NCBI GenBank assembly: GCA_947685225.1
Contig: CANTUV010000015.1
Coordinates: 2,480,001-2,544,000, forward strand
Origin: Garcia nutans
Lineage: Eukaryota > Streptophyta > Magnoliopsida > Malpighiales > Euphorbiaceae
Direction: 5' to 3'
DNA length: 64,000 nt
Part shown: positions 49,290 through 58,697 of the stretch, in pieces
Layout of the letters: every line of letters begins with the position of its first letter
Numbering within the stretch: position 1 is the stretch's first letter
Notes under the pieces: model-generated
What the model was told of the DNA's origin: nothing
Database searches by the model: none
The model's input: the letters and a program-made list of their open reading frames with translations, nothing else
Translations under genes and position numbers: made by a program

Positions 49290-49710
49290 AAATTCATTCT
49301 CGGGTCCATGTACCCAATCTCGAGTCCAAGTACCCAAATTAAATCAAAATCAATTAAATCTCGGGTCCAAGTACCCAAATTAAGTAAAAATCAATTCAAT
49401 CTCGAGTACAAGTACCCAATCTCGGGTTCCAAATCAAATCCGAACCAAAGCCAATTTAGGATCGAGTATCCAAAGCCAATTTAGGATGGAGTATTCCAAC
49501 CCAATTTGGGATCGAGTATCCAAATCCAGTTAGGATCGAGTATCTAAATCAAGTTTAGGATAGAGTATCTGAACCCAATTTAGGATCAAGTATCCCAATC
49601 CAGTTTAGGATTGAGTATCCAAAGCCAATTTAGGATCGAATATCCAAATCCAGTTAGGATCGAGTATCCGAATCCAGTTAGGATCGAATATCCCAATCCA
49701 ATTTATGATC
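49290..49710 (+). repeat. GAGTATCC minisatellite, first block
   Basis: It starts with about five CTCGGGTCCAAGTACCCAAAT-type units, then changes to about twelve 22-25 bp units with consensus AATTTAGGATCGAGTATCCA (start shown). The two sub-repeats are related (TCGGGTCCAAGTACCC versus TCGAGTATCC). Confidence 0.85.
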
Positions 49711-49719
49711 CGAATCAAG

Positions 49720-51208
49720 CTTTCGATCATTCTAATGCGAGACTTGAACGAGCGTCAAAAAGGAACCAATGAGAACACTTCTGCTAATCACCTCAGTCTG
49801 TGAGTCGATGGAACGACTGTAAGTATTGTTCATGCATATCATGCATACATGAGCATATTACATCACACTTTCTTGTCTTAATGAACAGTAAACACCCTAC
49901 GAATTAAAGAATCAAAATATTGAATCAAGGGGGGCATGGAAAGCCTATTGGCTTGTGGAAGCCCCAGTCACTTTGCAAAGAGAAGAAATGCATGCTTATG
50001 TAAAGAACTAGACAAGAAAAACATCAATAAAAGCTTGCATAAAAGAAAAAGTCCTTGGGGGGGGGGTAAGGAGAGGATATAAGATCCAATCAAAATTGGA
50101 GAAAAAAGGAAAAAACACTTGCAAGGGAAAGTGGTTAAAGTGCAAAAACTCCCTTGGAAGATCAAAACAAGGTAAGAAGAACATGGATCAAGCAAGACAT
50201 GGCCAAGCCAAATCAAGCTTGGCCATGTCACCTCAAAGGAAATCTTGGTAGAACATGACACGGGCAGGAGACACGGCCAAGCCACTGGCCGTGTCTCACC
50301 TAAAGGGCAAAGCCAAGAAGGACCAAGAAAAAGAGAAAAGAAACAGTAGGTGACACTGGCAAGCGACACGGCCAAGCCATTGGCCGTGCCACATGACACG
50401 GCCACAAGCTTGGCCATGTCCCATCCTAAGCCAAGAACAAAGAAGAACCAAAGAAAAGACATAGAAGCTAACACACCCAGGAGACACAGCCAAGCCATTG
50501 GCCGTGTCACATGACATGGCCAGGAGCTTGACCATGTCACTCCCATCTTCAAAAAACAAAGAAGACCTAATCTCAAAGGATGAAGATCCATTTTCAAGGG
50601 TGAAGACCCAATCTCTAAGGATGAAGATCCATTTACAATGGTGAAGACTCGATCTCCAAGGATGAAGATTCATTTACAAGGGTGAAGACCCCGATTTCCA
50701 AGGATGAAGATCCATTCTAAGGGTGAAGAATCACAATGCATAGAATAGCCGGTGCAGTTGGACTTCTCATTTGATAAAAGGTTAGTCAAATTCATTCTCG
50801 GGTCCATGTACCCAATCTCGAGTCCAAGTACCCAAATTAAATCAAAATCAATTAAATCTCAGGTCCAAGTACCCAAATTAAATAAAAATCAATTCAATCT
50901 TGAGTACAAGTACCCAATCTCGGGTTCCAAATCAAATCCGAACCAAAGCCAATTTAGGATCGAGTATCCAAAGCCAATTTAGGATGGAGTATTCCAACCC
51001 AATTTAGGATCGAGTATCCAAATCCAGTTAGGATCGAGTATCTAAATCAAGTTTAGGATAGAGTATCTGAACCCAATTTAGGATCAAGTATCCCAATCCA
51101 GTTTAGGATCGAGTATCCAAAGCCAATTTAGGATCGAATATCCAAATCCAGTTAGGATCGAGTATCCGAATCCAGTTAGGATCGAATATCCCAATCCAAT
51201 TTATGATC
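49720..51208 (+). repeat. 1.5-kb tandem duplication in Tat element 2, copy 2
   Basis: Near-identical to 48221-49710 (for example a shorter G-run at 50057-50065, single-base changes). The array continues past 51208 to about 51670, so copy 1 is the shorter one. The junction at 49711-49727 carries a short unmatched CGAATCAAGCTTTCGAT. Confidence 0.85.
50190..50545. repeat. Dyad cassette in Tat element 2 (second copy)
   Basis: Duplicate of 48690-49050 produced by the 1.5-kb duplication. The 125-209 codon minus-strand frames over it (rich in 'HGQACGRV' and 'RPVAWPCL') are repeat artefacts. Confidence 0.8.
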
Positions 51209-51670
51209 GAGTATCCAAATCCAGTTAGGATTGAGTATCCAAATCTAGTTAGGATTGAGTATCCGAACCCAATTTAGGATTGAGTATCCCAATCCAAATC
51301 CAGTTAGGATTGAGTATCCAAATCTAATTTAGGATCAAGTATCCAAATCAAGTTAGGATTGAGTATCCAAATTCAGTTTAGGATTGAGTATCCAAATCTA
51401 GTTCAGGATCGAGTATCCAAATCCAGTTAGGATCGAGTATCCAAACCCAATTTAGGATCGAGTATCCAAATCCAGTTCAAGATCGAGTATCCAAATCCAG
51501 TTTAGGATCGAGTATCCAAGTCCAGTTAGGATCGAGTATCCAAATCCAATTTAGGATCGAGTATCCAAATTCAGTTAGGATCGAGTATCCGAATCCAATT
51601 TAGGATCGAGTATCCAAATCCAGATAGGATCGAGGATCCAAGTCTAGTTTAGGATCGAGTGTCCAAATCT
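50790..51670 (+). repeat. GAGTATCC minisatellite, second, longer block
   Basis: About thirty-five units of 22-26 bp, consensus CAGTTAGGATCGAGTATCCAAAT in its core. Length alternates with GTTAGG versus GTTTAGG or ATTTAGG. It ends with 'TCGAGTGTCC' at about 51660. Confidence 0.85.
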
Positions 51671-51756
51671 CTCAGGACCAGAACCCAAAACCTCAACCTA
51701 CTCAAAAATTAAGTCTTATTGTTTTTCACTCTCTTTTACTAAAGTCTCAGATCGTT

Positions 51757-51772
51757 CAAGTAGGGGGCAAAC
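51757..51772 (+). promoter_or_regulatory. Tat polypurine tract
   Basis: AAGTAGGGGGCAAAC immediately precedes the LTR start at 51773, as expected for the 3' end of element 2. Confidence 0.7.
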
Positions 51773-52087
51773 TGTAAACCCTTAATTTTTGACCCGGTCC
51801 AGTCCAATATATTTTATTTAGTCCCAAATAATTTTTATATTGTCCAAAATATTTTAATTGGTCTAAAATAATTTTTTTTATCTTAATTAAATAATATTTG
51901 GTTTAGTGTCTAATTTATATTAATAAAAAATAAAAATAAAAAAAAGTTGGATTGCGGCGAAATGGCCGAAGGCCATTTCGCTCACAGGAAAAACCTGCGA
52001 GCCTGGCCATTTTGCCGGCAGAATTTTTTTGCGGGTGAAATGGCCCGCAAACCTATTCCCCACCCCTGCCGCAGCCAACTACGGCAG
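51773..52087 (+). mobile_element. Tat LTR 3, 5' fragment
   Basis: It begins TGTAAACCCTTAATTTTTGACC and runs through GAAATGGCCGAAGGCCATTTCG to 'GCCAACTACGGCAGATT', then stops. It is the 3' LTR of element 2 truncated after about 315 bp. The break point is close to the one used by the duplication inside LTR 2 ('GCCAACTGCAGCAGATT', 32930). Confidence 0.75.
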
Positions 52088-52568
52088 ATTGTTTATTTAG
52101 AGGCCTCCAAACTGATGACCATGAGATCCCTTCATCTACTTTTGATGAGGACCGTAACAGATTGGAACTCTGAGGTAATAGGGATTTTGGTGCTCCTGCT
52201 TCAGGCGGACTTGGGACAAGTGATTTGCCTTCTCCTACGACAGGCGATGATTTTTTCAGGGCTTTATTTGATGACCTACCACCACCTTCTTAGTAATGTA
52301 TAAATTGTATAAACACTGTACAATAAGCATAAAATGACAATATATAATTTTCATCTTTACTGTAACTCTCTTATATATATATATATATATCATATCATAA
52401 TCATTGCACCATAATTTCCTTTTCACAATTCACAGCCGCATCACTTAGCTAAAACCAAATGCAACACGGTAAAGTAATTTCATTGCTAATTCTTTTCCTC
52501 ATACATCATGGTCTCATGTTTTTTCCTTATCATCTTTTCCTTATCAATTTTGGAAAAGGATGTTTCTA
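52088..52568 (+). other. Unassigned segment with a coding-like tail, then AT-rich DNA
   Basis: In one plus-strand frame (about 52090-52295), with one stop, the translation is rich in D, S, P and G and closes with 'LPSPTTGDDFFRALFDDLPPPS' (first and last parts recognisable by eye only), then TAG. It looks like a real protein C-terminus but I cannot name it. 52300-52568 is AT-rich with a (TA)n run at 52373-52390 and leads into the antisense-ORF promoter. Confidence 0.35.
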
Positions 52569-52579
52569 CTATATAAATC
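52569..52579 (+). promoter_or_regulatory. TATA box upstream of the Tat antisense ORF
   Basis: CTATATAAATC lies 109 bp before the ATG at 52678, followed by an A/C-rich leader (CTTTCACGCC, AAACCAAAAG). Known plant TATA-to-TSS spacing of about 30 bp would give a leader of about 75 bases. The equivalent region of the right-hand copy falls beyond the window edge. Confidence 0.55.
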
Positions 52580-52677
52580 ACCTTTCACGCCATAATTTCA
52601 TACAGAAACCAAAAGATTTTCCACTTCAATCCTAAAAACTCTCTTTAACAATTTTGATTTTTCTTCATTCGTCAACC

Positions 52678-54018
52678 ATGACCGAACTTCATTTAAAGAA
52701 GATAAAAATTCTATTTAAGAATATGGATGCCATTCACTGGAAGCAAATTTCTTGGTCAAAACTTGATATTTTAAAGTGTTTTCAAAATGTTAAATTGGAC
52801 CACTCCTTTTTACATGCTATGGCTTCTTTTTGGAATATGGATTCTAGGACATTTAAAATTAATGGCTTTGAAATATGTCCCTTGATTGAAGAATTTGAGT
52901 CCATCCTTGGATATCCAAATAATAAACAAATGGCATTACCCATATTGGTTTCCAAGACTCAACAGAAGATGCCGATGCTATTTCAAATTTCAAAATCCGA
53001 AGTTCTTCACTTGATGAGAGGTGAGAAAATTCTACTTGCTCCCTAATTGATTTTTGTCTCTCTCATTTGGCGCCTACTGAGGAATGGGGACGCATGCCTT
53101 GTGTTTGCTTGCTTGGCCAATTCTTGCTTGTTTCTTCTGATGGTGATATTGATCCATGAGTAATGGATATCATGGACCAAATAGAAGGAGGCTTATCGCT
53201 GATACCAGTGATCTTAGCCAAAACTTTAATTGGATTAGACCGACTTAAATCAGGATTGTCAAAAAGACTGACCAGGAGTCCATTGTTGCTTCAGGTAATT
53301 ACCTAAACTTCCCTTTCGGGTTTTCAATTTAGGTTTCCTTTTTCTTCTTCTTTTTTTTTTTGCTCTAATTTTTGCCTAGTCCGCCCATACAGGTTTTCGG
53401 AGCTAGCGAGCTGTCCTAATTTTTGCCTAAGCTGCCCTTGCGGGTTTTCAACTTAACGGACCTCTTTTATTAAATTTTTTATTTTATATTGCTCTAATTT
53501 TTGCCTAGTCTACCCATTTGGGTTTTCAGAACTAGCGAGTTGTCCTAATTTTGGCCTAAGCTGCCCTTGCGGGTTTTCAACTGAGCAGACTTTTTTTTTT
53601 AATTTAATTTCCCTCACAGATTTGGCTTCATGAGCGTCTTTTCTTGCTTGATACTCCATCTATGGATTTTGCCAGATATCTGCCACGGCATCATTTTGCT
53701 AGGAAGCTACTCCATCCTGCTTCTTCATATGCTAACTGGGGTGACTGGATCCACTCACGCGCTGAAGTCAACATCCGTTGGTTGGTACCTTGGTGGAAGA
53801 TTTCTTGTATCACAATGCGGACATACTTGATGTATGTTCCCCTTGCTGCTCTTCGTCAAGGTACTTGCTATGATCCTCGCCGACTTGGCAGTTAGTATGG
53901 AGCTGAACCTCGCGATTCTGACTTCACTCCCGATTTAGACATGCCTTGCTTGACTGAAGCCTACTTGGATCGGCCAAGTAAAAGTTGGCCTGCACGTTAC
54001 ACTTATCGTCTGCCATAG
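52678..54018 (+). pseudogene. Tat antisense ORF, DUF7745/plant-mobile-domain-like, one intron
   Basis: It lies between the integrase end and the expected 3' LTR of the minus-strand Tat element but reads on the opposite strand, as in Tat-lineage antisense ORFs. Exon 1 (52678-53294) has 'MTELHLKKIK', 'FLHAMASFWN' and 'FEICPLIEEFESILGYP', the pattern of DUF7745 proteins. One indel near 53043 shifts the frame and there is a stop near 53158. The phase-0 intron (53295-53619, GT..AG) joins it to exon 2, which has 'IWLHERLFLLDTPSMDF', 'RWLVPWWK' and 'VPLAALRQG', a TAG at 53894, and a final 'LDMPCLTEAYLD' to the stop at 54018. PMD/DUF7745 function is unknown. Now mildly decayed. Confidence 0.75.
53295..53619 (+). 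other. Intron of the antisense ORF
   Basis: Donor TCAG|GTAATT and acceptor CCTCACAG|ATTTGG. Removal keeps the codon phase between 'LLLQ' and 'IWLHER'. The intron consists mostly of three to four roughly 62-bp repeats with TCTAATTTTTGCCTAG and GGGTTTTCAACT. The same repeats lie outside the gene at 54250-54400. Confidence 0.75.
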
Positions 54019-54420
54019 ATTTTATATTTGTCAATTCAGAAAGTATATTGTTAGGATGAAAAATAATAAAAGTAATAAAAGATGCTTCTTTTCCTTTTAA
54101 AATCTGTCATCACCTTTTGCTATTGTGTTAATTTATTTAATCCATATTTGGTCAAATACTTATAACAGTGAACATAGAACAATTTTAACATTAATTCTGT
54201 TTTATTAAATTAGGGAACAACCAAACATAAAGCCAGCAGACACAAATCACTCCTGTTGCCAACTAGCCCTTTTGGATTTTCTAATTGACGATTTTCTCTC
54301 ATTTAGCACTAATTGTTGCCTAGCCCGCCCTTTCAGGTTTTCTAAACTAGAGGACTGCTCTAACTTTTGCCTAGGTGCCCTTTTGGTTTTCATCCTAGCG
54401 AGCTCTTTATATATATATAT
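54019..54420. repeat. Spacer between antisense ORF and integrase with the same 62-bp repeats
   Basis: 54019-54240 is AT-rich without a gene. 54250-54400 has three units (CTAGCCCTTTTGG, GCCTAGCCCGCCCTTTCAGG, GCCTAGGTGCCCTTTTGG). (TA)n at 54407-54422 borders the pol stop. Confidence 0.65.
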
Positions 54421-55803
54421 ATACATAAAACCTTTTCAACCTGTCAATGTTCACTGGCTCACTAAACTCATTTCCATTCATGTCTGATAACTTCATTGCT
54501 CCCTTGTTCATGACTTATTTCACGACATATGGCCCTTCCCAACTAGGCCTAAACTTCCCTCTTGGATCAGATACATTAGGCTTACATTGTTTCAACACCA
54601 AATCCCCGACTCTGAGTTTTTTTATCTTAACCCTTCTATTGTAGGCCCGAGCTATCTTCTTTTGATACAGTTGATGATGATATAGTGCCTTTAACCTTCT
54701 CTCTTCTAGTAAAGCTAATTGTGTGTATCTGCTCGCTACCCATTCTGTTTCAGGCAGTTCAGCTTCCAAGACTACTCTCAATGACTTGATCTCTATTTCA
54801 ATTGGCAACACTGCTTCCATCCCGTAAAAAAAAGAGAATGTTGTCATTCCAGTCGATGTTCGAACACTTGTTTTATACCCCCACAAAGCAAAAGGAAGCA
54901 TCTCTGACCAATCCTTGTACGTCTTGGTCATCTTAGACAAAATTTGCTTAATTTTCTTGTTTGTTGCTTCTACTGCACCATTAGCCTTTGGTCTATAAGG
55001 AGAGGATCTATGATGATGGATTCGGTACTTCGAGAATAAATCCTTAACTGCTCCTTGAAACTGTACCCCATTGTTTGATATTACACTGTGCGAGACCCCG
55101 TATCTGCAGATGAGGTTCTTTTCAATAAATCTAGCCATTTGACTTGCTCCCAGTTTGTTGAAGGATTCGGCTTCGATCCATTTCGAAAAATAATCTATTG
55201 CTACTACAATGAAATGGTGACCGTTTGAGGCTGTCAGATGTATTTCCCTATAATGTCGATACCACAAGTGGCAAAGGGCCAGGGTGAAGACATAGACTGC
55301 AATTCTTCAAGAGGCATGTGATTCAAGTTACCATACATCTGACATTGTAGGCACTTCTTTATGAACTCAATACAATCTCTCTCTATGGTCAACCAGTAGT
55401 AACCTTGGCAAATAATCTTCTTAACTAGGGCCAAACCACTCATGTGCGGACTGCAACTTCCCGCATGTATTTCTGACATGATATGCTCCACTTCAGGCTT
55501 CCTTAAACATCTCAAATGCACTCCATCAGGCCATCTTTGATATAACTCTCCATGGAATGTGATGTATTGCAAAGACCACCACTTTATGGCTCTTCTTTCT
55601 TTCTTTGTTGCCCCCGATGGGTAATCCTTTTCCTCCAAAAATTGCCTTATAGTATCATACCACGCATCATGGTCTGTATCAGTTTCTAAGATTGTCTCAT
55701 ATTCATAGCAAGGAGTTAATGAACTGGTCAAAATCAGAGGCTTAAGGAATAAACTAATAGGATTTTCCCATACTGAAGCCAATGTGGCTAGGGCATCAGC
55801 CAT
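54421..55803 (-). pseudogene. Tat element (left copy) integrase
   Basis: Minus strand. 55803-55234 holds the end of the second RNase H, then the HHCC zinc domain ('EIHAGSCSPHMSG', then 'KKCLQCQMYG') and 'GIDIIG', the first catalytic Asp. A frame change near 55250 leads to the core 'FSKWIEAESFN', then 'VISNNGVQF', where the second catalytic Asp is Asn (codon 55073-55075), and 'NGAVEATNK' with the Glu. The C-terminal 'GDLVLKQCKPN..GKFRPSWEGPYVV' is present, and 'NIDRLKRFY' ends pol. Integrase inserts the cDNA; the D-to-N change would abolish it. Confidence 0.85.
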
Positions 55804-56368
55804 CTAATTTTCTTCTCTTGATAGGTGTACAAACCTACACTCCTTAAAGTTCTTCTTCATCATGGTCAAGTAATGGTGGTATGGTTTTAATTTTTCTTCT
55901 TTCAACTCCCACTCTCCATTTACTTGGGACACTACTAGCAATGAATCGTCAAAAACTTTCACCTTATCCACCTTCATAATCATTAAGGTTTCCAAACCAA
56001 AGATACAAGCTTCGTACTCCACCATATTATTGATTTCCCTGAATTTCAACTTTTTTGGCTAAAGGGATAAGTTCCCCTTCGGGAGATTCTAGTATGACTC
56101 CCAAACCTGCTCCTTTCTTGTTTACCGCTCCATCAAAATACATTTTCCACCCTTGTACTTCAATTGCCTCTAAATATTCATCCAAAAATTCCAAGATTAC
56201 CTCTTCGCTATCTGGTAATGGTTGTTGGGCTAGGAATTCTACCACTGCTCTACCTTTGATTGTTTTCCTGGTTAAATATTCAATCTCAAATTCTTCTAAT
56301 ATTATCAACCATCGACCATACTTTCCAATCAAAGAGGGTATCTCCCTTAAGTACTTCATTGGATCCAA
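55804..56368 (-). pseudogene. Tat second (archaeal-type) RNase H domain, left copy
   Basis: Minus strand. 'WKMYFDGAVNKKGAGLGVILESP' carries the first Asp. 'NNMVEYEACIFGLE' has the catalytic Glu. 'VKVFDDSLLVVSQVNGEWE' has the next Asp block. This extra RNase H after the gypsy RNase H is the defining feature of the Tat lineage (Ogre, Retand, Grande). One frame change near 56040 and a stop at 55804 break it. Confidence 0.85.
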
Positions 56369-56380
56369 CCTAGAAATTGC

Positions 56381-57536
56381 TTACACACTATAAGATTGAA
56401 AGTAATGCCACTTCTTAGAAGACCAAACCATGGCTATACATGTTTTTTCAATAATACCATATTTAATTTCATACGGTAGGAGCTTTCTACTCAAATAGTA
56501 GAATGCATGCTTAATCCCTGACGCATCTGCTTGGGCTAGCATGGCTCCTATTGACTCTTCTTTTAATGCTAAGTATAGTAATAGAGGTTTGCTGGGTTTA
56601 GGTGGTTTCAAAACAGGTGGATTCAGTAAATACTCTTCTATTCACTCAAAGGCCTTTTGACACTCTTCATTCCATATGACCGGCTGATTCTTTCTAAGCA
56701 ATTTGAAGATAGGCTCACAGATTGTTGTGAGCTTTGCTATGAATATGCTAATGTATTGCAATTTACCAATAAATCGCCAAACTTCTCTCTTCGTCTTAGG
56801 GGCTGGCATATCCCTAATTTCTTTAACTTTGTCTGGATCAATCTCAATGCCATTCAGACCAATCACGTGTCCCAATAATTTGCCTGAGGTAACCCCGAAC
56901 ACACACTTCTTTGGGTTTAATCTTAGCTTATATTTCAATGCTCTATCAAAGAATAATTCTAAGTTTTAGAAGTGTTGTTCCCTTGTATCTGACTTCACCA
57001 TCATATCATCAACATATACTTCAACTTCTTTATGCATCATGTCATGAAATAGTGTTGTGGCCATCCTTTGGTAGGTTGCTCCAGCATTCTTTAAACTGAA
57101 CGGCATCACCCTATAACAAAATATACCCCACGTAGTAATGAAAGCAGTTTTGGCTTTATCCTTTTTGGCCATTAACACTTTGTTGTATCCGAAAAATCCA
57201 TCCACAAATGAGTGTAGCACGCTGGAGGCTGCACTATCAATGAGAACATCTATATGAGGTAAAGGAAAATCATCTTTAGGGGAAGCTTTGTTCAAATCTC
57301 TATAGTCCACACAGACCCTTATTCTTCCATCTTCTTTTTGGCACGGGTAATATGTTGGCTAGCCAATCTGGATATTCTATCACTTCAAGGAACTTTACTT
57401 GTATCTGTTTAGTGACCTCTTCTTTAACAAATTCAGCCCACTCAGTTCTTAATCGCCTAAGCTTTTGTTTGACAGGTTTCATGTGAGTGTAAGTAGGGAT
57501 AAGATGTTCGGCTATGTCTTGATTTATTCCAGGCAT
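56381..57536 (-). pseudogene. Tat reverse transcriptase and first RNase H, left copy
   Basis: Minus strand. 57536-57300: 'KPVKQKLRRLRTEWAEFVKEEV' and 'EYPDWLANILPVPK', then a frame slip. 57310-56966: 'MDYRDLNKASPKDDFPLPHID', 'FCYRVMPFSLKNAGATYQR' (usual G replaced by S) and the active-site 'YVDDMMVKS'. After a stop at 56966, 56938-56642: 'RLNPKKCVFGVTSGKLLGHVI' and the RT thumb. 56611-56381: RNase H 'LLLYLALKEESIGAML' and 'YYLSRKLLPYEIKY'. RT copies genomic RNA; at least four disruptions inactivate it. Confidence 0.88.
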
Positions 57537-58110
57537 ATCCTCATAAGACCAAGCAAATACTTCTTAATATTTTTTGAATATTTTTTTAAATCTCTCTCTC
57601 TCATCAGGAGTAAGGTCGGATGCTATGCTAATAAATTTTCCACCCTTGTACTTCAATTAAAGATGCTCATGTAACTGATATTTGAATGTATGCAACCATC
57701 AGGAGAAACATCACACAAGTAAGCAAAATCAGACTTTATTGCATTAATTTTGGAAAAGAAAACATCGTCATCCTCATACAAAGCAAACAAATTAAAATCA
57801 AAATCAAAATCATAAGGCAGGATGCTCCAAACTTTTCTTCAACTAGGGCAGCAATCTCCTTCGGAGTCTTCTCGGCTTTCAGGACAGCTTCCTTCTCCTT
57901 TTTCGGATTGGATTCTTTGTTGGCTGACAGGGTAAGCTCTTTCTTCACTTGCTCCACTAGCTCGGCAACATCTGCAAAAAATTCAAAACCCGGGATCAAC
58001 TTTCCCATGAACATGATTGGCTCGGGCTTTCCTTGGAGTGGTCCCATAACTGGAGCTTTAACAAAGATCTATTTAAGTGGTGGGAAGTTCATCTTCTCAC
58101 TCTTCTTTGG
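57537..58110 (-). pseudogene. Tat protease-RT linker
   Basis: The minus-strand frame 58047-57736 has 'GKLIPGFEFFADVAELVEQVKKEL' and a lysine/glutamate-rich segment, low in recognisable motifs, between protease and RT. 57537-57735 carries no clear frame. Confidence 0.5.
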
Positions 58111-58668
58111 CTAGACATTGTTGTCTTCATTATATCCCAGCCCCTTCTTGGAAGTTTGAGTTTTAAAATTTGGCAACTTTGTCAGACCAGCCTTACCCTT
58201 TCCAAGACCAGCTCCGGAAAGGTAGTTCATGTTCTTCATCATATTCAAGTCTTTGGAGTTCATTACTTCATCATCGAAAATTGCAACGACTTGGAAACCA
58301 TTAAGAGGCCTCTCAATCATTAGAGCATTAACAATCTCATTATCTTCAGGTTCGATGACCACTGTCTCATCTCCGTTGGGGAACTTGATCTTTTGATGAA
58401 GGGTGGACGGAACTCCACCAAGAGGATGAAACCATGGTCGTCCCAAGAGTAAGGTGAAGGTAACAGGTATGCCTAAGACAACAAATTCAATAATAGATTC
58501 AATTGGACCAACCTTCACAACAGCTTTGAAAGTTCCTTCGGCATGTCTATTAGTGTTGTCATAAGCCCAAATGGTTATCTCGGTTGGGTTTAGATCCCTT
58601 GATGACGTGGCTAGCTTTGGCAATATTTTAAGTGGACAAACATATATGGTAGACCCATCATCGACCAT
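58111..58668 (-). pseudogene. Tat aspartic protease, left copy
   Basis: Minus strand, 185 codons with no internal stop. 'MVDDGSTIYVCPLKIL' is the active-site region (Tat elements usually have D-(G/N)-G-S). 'LLLGRPWFHPLGGVPSTLHQKIKF' is the flap/second conserved block. It matures the Gag-Pol precursor. Upstream frames are broken, so it is translated only as part of a dead polyprotein. Confidence 0.8.
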
Positions 58669-58697
58669 TACACATGGAGTCCTTTTCCCTTTGATTT

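Larger units (their letters stand above)
48221..49710 (+). repeat. 1.5-kb tandem duplication in Tat element 2, copy 1
   Basis: Copies 1 and 2 start alike (ATTCTAATGCGAGACTTGAAC) 1499 bp apart. Each contains, in order: CATGCATACATGAGCATA, a run of G (48558-48567), 'GTGCAAAAACTCCCTTGG', the GACACGGCC dyads, GAAGATCCATTTACAA repeats, 'CTCGGGTCCAAGTACCC' repeats and the GAGTATCC array. Differences are few, suggesting a recent event. Confidence 0.85.

Noticed and set aside
48508..50673. Minus-strand frames of 97-209 codons rich in tryptophan, proline and cysteine
   Set aside because: Produced by the dyad repeats and the GAAGATCCATTT repeats, and duplicated with the 1.5-kb unit.
49290..51670. Centromeric satellite
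   Set aside because: Only about 1.3 kb in total, unit of 22-26 bp, located in a Tat 3' region. No evidence of satellite-scale arrays in the window.
56055..56393. 112-codon plus-strand frame and other plus-strand frames across 56000-58300
   Set aside because: Antisense shadows of the Tat pol reading frames, which carry the recognised RT, RNase H and protease motifs.
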